A stretch of DNA of 14,198 nucleotides, taken from NCBI GenBank assembly GCA_035293845.1, contig DATGMB010000286.1:1-14198 (forward strand). The letters are read 5' to 3'. Within the stretch, counting starts at the first letter, position 1. Each line of letters starts with the position of its first letter. Position numbers and translations under genes: made by a program. The notes below the pieces were generated by a model. That model was not told where the DNA came from and searched no databases. It saw nothing but the letters and a program-made list of their open reading frames with translations. Source of the stretch: DATGMB01 sp035293845 (GTDB taxonomy: Bacteria > Acidobacteriota > Terriglobia > Bryobacterales > Bryobacteraceae). Positions 12,405 to 14,198 of the stretch are shown here, one piece after another.

Positions 12405-13894
12405 TGCCGGAGAACGTCGGCCTCCTGATTGTCGGCGCCGGCTTTGCCGGCCTGGGCATGGCCATCCGGCTGCTGCAGGCCGGTTTCGATTCGTTCCTGG
12501 TGATCGACAAGGCGTCCGAGATCGGCGGAACGTGGTGGTATAACCGCTATCCCGGATGCGCCTGCGACATCCCCTCGCACCTATATTCGTTCTCCTTCGC
12601 GCGCAACCCGGAGTGGAGCCGCATGTACGCCGGGCAGGAAGAGATTCTGGAGTATCTCAAGGACTGCGCCAGGCGTTATGGCGTGATGAGCCGGGTACGG
12701 CTGAACACGCCGCTGGTCGAGGCGCGGTGGGATGAGGACCGCGGCATGTGGCGCGCCGTCGTGGGCGCAGGCGAGACGATCGAGGCGCAGGTGCTCGTTT
12801 CCGGCATGGGCGCGCTGCACGTGCCGCGATTCCCCGAGCTGAAGGGAATGGAGCGCTTCCGCGGGCCGGCATTCCATTCCGCCGAGTGGAATGCCGCGGC
12901 AAAGCTGGAAGGCCGCAGCGTCGCGGTAATCGGAACCGGCGCGAGCGCCGCCCAGATAGTGCCGGCAATCGCGGGCGAAGCGGCGCAGCTTTATGTTTTT
13001 CAGCGGACGCCCGCGTGGATTTTGCCGCGTCCCGATCAGCCCATCAGCGCCCGCGCGCGCCGCTGGTTCCGCCGCGTGCCGGCGCTGACGTGGCTGCTGC
13101 GCACGTTCCTGTTCTGGAACCTCGATTTGCGCGTCTACGGTTTTCTGAAGCCGGGCTGGCTGCGGCGGCTCGGCGCAAAGGTCGCGCGCAAGCACCTCGC
13201 GCGTCAGGTCCCGGACCCGAAGCTGCGCGAAAAGCTCACGCCACGCTATGAATTTGGCTGCAAGCGCGTGCTGATCTCGAGCGATTTCTATCCCGCGCTG
13301 CTGCGCCCGAATGTCGAGCTCGTGACGGAGGCGATCGCCGAAGTGCGCGAGTATTCGATCGTCACCGCCGGCGGGCGCGAGCGGCCGGCCGATGCCATCG
13401 TCTACGCCACCGGCTTCCGGGTTACGGAGATGCTCGGCGGAACGCCGGTCTACGGCCGCGGCGGGCTGGAGCTGCATGAGGCCTGGCGCGAGCGCATCGC
13501 GGCGTACCTCGGGATCACGGTCAGCGGCTTCCCGAATTTCTTCCTGCTGCTCGGGCCGAATACCGGCCTGGGTCACAATTCCGTGGTCCTCATGATCGAG
13601 GCGCAAATCCGATACGTGATGAGCTGCCTTGCTCTCCTGCGAAAGCGCGGCGCGCGTGCGATGGACGTGAGGCCCGAGCGGCTGCGCGCCTTCGTCGAAG
13701 AGATCCGCGCCAGGCTACGGGGAACCGTGTGGGAGTCCGGCGGCTGCAAAAGCTGGTACCAGGACGAGCGCACCGGCGAGACTCCCGCGGTCTGGCCGGG
13801 CTCGGTCCGTGAGTACCAGCGGCGGACGCGGAAGGCGTCCGCCGAAGATTACGTATTCGGAAAAGTCCCAATTTCACTTGCAAAAAACAACTGA
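12401..13894 (+). CDS. Flavin-containing monooxygenase, Baeyer-Villiger (BVMO) type
   Basis: A 497-residue FAD- and NADPH-dependent monooxygenase. BVMOs insert one oxygen atom next to a ketone carbonyl to give an ester or lactone. The FAD Rossmann motif is GAGFAG (12-17). The BVMO fingerprint GG-x-W-x4-YPG-x3-D is complete in GGTWWYNRYPGCACD (42-56). The second fingerprint F-x-G-x3-H-x3-W is present at 153-163 (FRGPAFHSAEW), followed by N164 where P or D is usual. The NADPH Rossmann motif GTGASA lies at 178-183, and an ATGF motif occurs near 341 (VYATGF). Length is close to EthA-like type I BVMOs. It starts at the ATG overlapping the esterase stop; the next codon is also ATG. The single odd residue in the second fingerprint leaves some doubt between BVMO and related N- or S-oxidising flavoenzymes. 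Substrate unknown. Confidence 0.92.
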   Translation: MMPENVGLLIVGAGFAGLGMAIRLLQAGFDSFLVIDKASEIGGTWWYNRYPGCACDIPSHLYSFSFARNPEWSRMYAGQEEILEYLKDCARRYGVMSRVRLNTPLVEARWDEDRGMWRAVVGAGETIEAQVLVSGMGALHVPRFPELKGMERFRGPAFHSAEWNAAAKLEGRSVAVIGTGASAAQIVPAIAGEAAQLYVFQRTPAWILPRPDQPISARARRWFRRVPALTWLLRTFLFWNLDLRVYGFLKPGWLRRLGAKVARKHLARQVPDPKLREKLTPRYEFGCKRVLISSDFYPALLRPNVELVTEAIAEVREYSIVTAGGRERPADAIVYATGFRVTEMLGGTPVYGRGGLELHEAWRERIAAYLGITVSGFPNFFLLLGPNTGLGHNSVVLMIEAQIRYVMSCLALLRKRGARAMDVRPERLRAFVEEIRARLRGTVWESGGCKSWYQDERTGETPAVWPGSVREYQRRTRKASAEDYVFGKVPISLAKNN

Positions 13895-13907
13895 AAAGCC
13901 GCATACT
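13878..13907 (+). promoter_or_regulatory. Candidate leaderless promoter of the HxlR-type gene
   Basis: TTGCAA (13878-13883, 4 of 6), an 18-nt spacer and CATACT (13902-13907, 4 of 6) precede the GTG at 13914 by exactly 6 nt. The -35 lies inside the last codons of the monooxygenase gene. No Shine-Dalgarno sequence occurs before the GTG. The arrangement matches those before the genes starting at 416 and 2716. Confidence 0.45.
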
Positions 13908-13913
13908 GGCCGA

Positions 13914-14198
13914 GTGGGTGTTGGTCCGAAGCGGCGGCGCTCCGGTTGCCCGGTCAGTATCGGTCTGGAGAAGCTGGGGGACCGCTGGTCGCTGCTGATC
14001 GTCCGGGACCTGATGGTGCGTGGGCTGCACACGTTTCGCGAATTTCGGAATTCGGGTGAAGGAATCGCGACCAATGTTCTGGCGAGCCGTCTGAAGAAGC
14101 TGGAAGCGGCGGGAATCGTGTCGGCGGAGGTCGACCCGGCGGACCGGCGGCAGGTGCATTACCGGCTGACGGAGAAGGGGATCGCTCTGGCGCCGGTG
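13914..14198 (+). CDS. HxlR-family winged-helix transcriptional regulator (3' end cut off)
   Basis: The gene runs off the window, so only the first 95 residues are visible. Starting from the GTG at 13914 the protein reads VGVGPKRRRSGCPVSIGLE, then LGDRWSLLIVRDLM, FREFRNSGEGIATNVLASRL, KKLEAAGIV and RRQVHYRLTEKG. This is the HxlR pattern in order: the N-terminal CP-V/I motif with the redox- or ligand-sensitive cysteine (C12), the helix with L-G-x-W, the recognition helix region ending in L--RLK-LE-AGIV, and the beta wing with Y-LT--G. HxlR proteins are small dimeric regulators, often responding to aldehydes, quinones or oxidative signals. Position right after the monooxygenase suggests local control of the esterase/monooxygenase operon, which is inference. 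The run PKRRRSG is a basic N-terminal arm. Confidence 0.88.
   Translation, partial: MGVGPKRRRSGCPVSIGLEKLGDRWSLLIVRDLMVRGLHTFREFRNSGEGIATNVLASRLKKLEAAGIVSAEVDPADRRQVHYRLTEKGIALAPV

Noticed and set aside
12581..13606. Open frame of 341 codons on the minus strand
   Set aside because: It is antisense to the BVMO, which carries complete FAD, NADPH and BVMO fingerprints.

Overview
The window is GC-rich, densely coding bacterial chromosome. I see no rRNA, tRNA, CRISPR array, IS element or phage gene. The gene content (membrane pyrophosphatase, two LctP-type lactate permeases, a VapBC-like module, Baeyer-Villiger-type monooxygenase) and the short GTCAGGA-type intergenic repeat recall Acidobacteriota. 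That placement is an impression and is not demonstrated by any marker gene here.

Layout. (1) 2-325: 3' end of a proton/sodium-pumping pyrophosphatase (hppA), followed by a hairpin built from 7-bp units that looks like its terminator. (2) 416-1918: a lactate permease, convergent with an SDR oxidoreductase (2716-1922, minus). (3) 2717-2882: a divergent intergenic region with two related GCGCAT-type palindromes and alternative hairpins. (4) 2883-6416: an unknown membrane protein, then a molybdate uptake operon of lipoprotein ModA and a full-length ModB-ModC fusion. (5) 6478-8118: a second, diverged lactate permease. (6) 8714-8120 (minus): a VapBC-type toxin-antitoxin pair whose PIN toxin lacks its first catalytic aspartate. 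(7) 8860-13894: a tightly packed four-gene operon of a polytopic His-rich membrane protein, a secreted/membrane His-rich protein, an HSL-family esterase and a Baeyer-Villiger-type flavin monooxygenase. (8) 13914 to the window end: the start of an HxlR-type regulator, cut by the edge.

The most striking part is the 8860-13894 operon. The 391-aa membrane protein carries a D-x3-H-x12-H motif (D43, H47, H60) with the same spacing as the PmoC metal ligands D156/H160/H173 of particulate methane monooxygenase, in a context (DISWH...RDT..TPAH) that closely resembles PmoC/AmoC as I remember them. A second, near-identical motif (D122, H126, H140) follows in the same protein. The next gene has the layout of PmoB: signal peptide with a predicted mature N-terminal histidine, an extracytoplasmic beta-type domain, two transmembrane helices, and a C-terminal extracytoplasmic region with repeated HxHP motifs. 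The last two genes are the ketone-to-ester-to-acid pair (BVMO plus esterase) known from subterminal alkane and ketone catabolism. I therefore propose, as inference, a distant copper-membrane-monooxygenase-like system coupled to ketone/ester breakdown. A copper-handling function is the main alternative.

Three genes (lctP at 416, the SDR at 2716, the HxlR gene at 13914) have a -10-like hexamer exactly 6 nt before the start codon, which suggests leaderless transcripts. Other genes (2883, 8860, 11472) have normal Shine-Dalgarno sequences or overlap the preceding gene.
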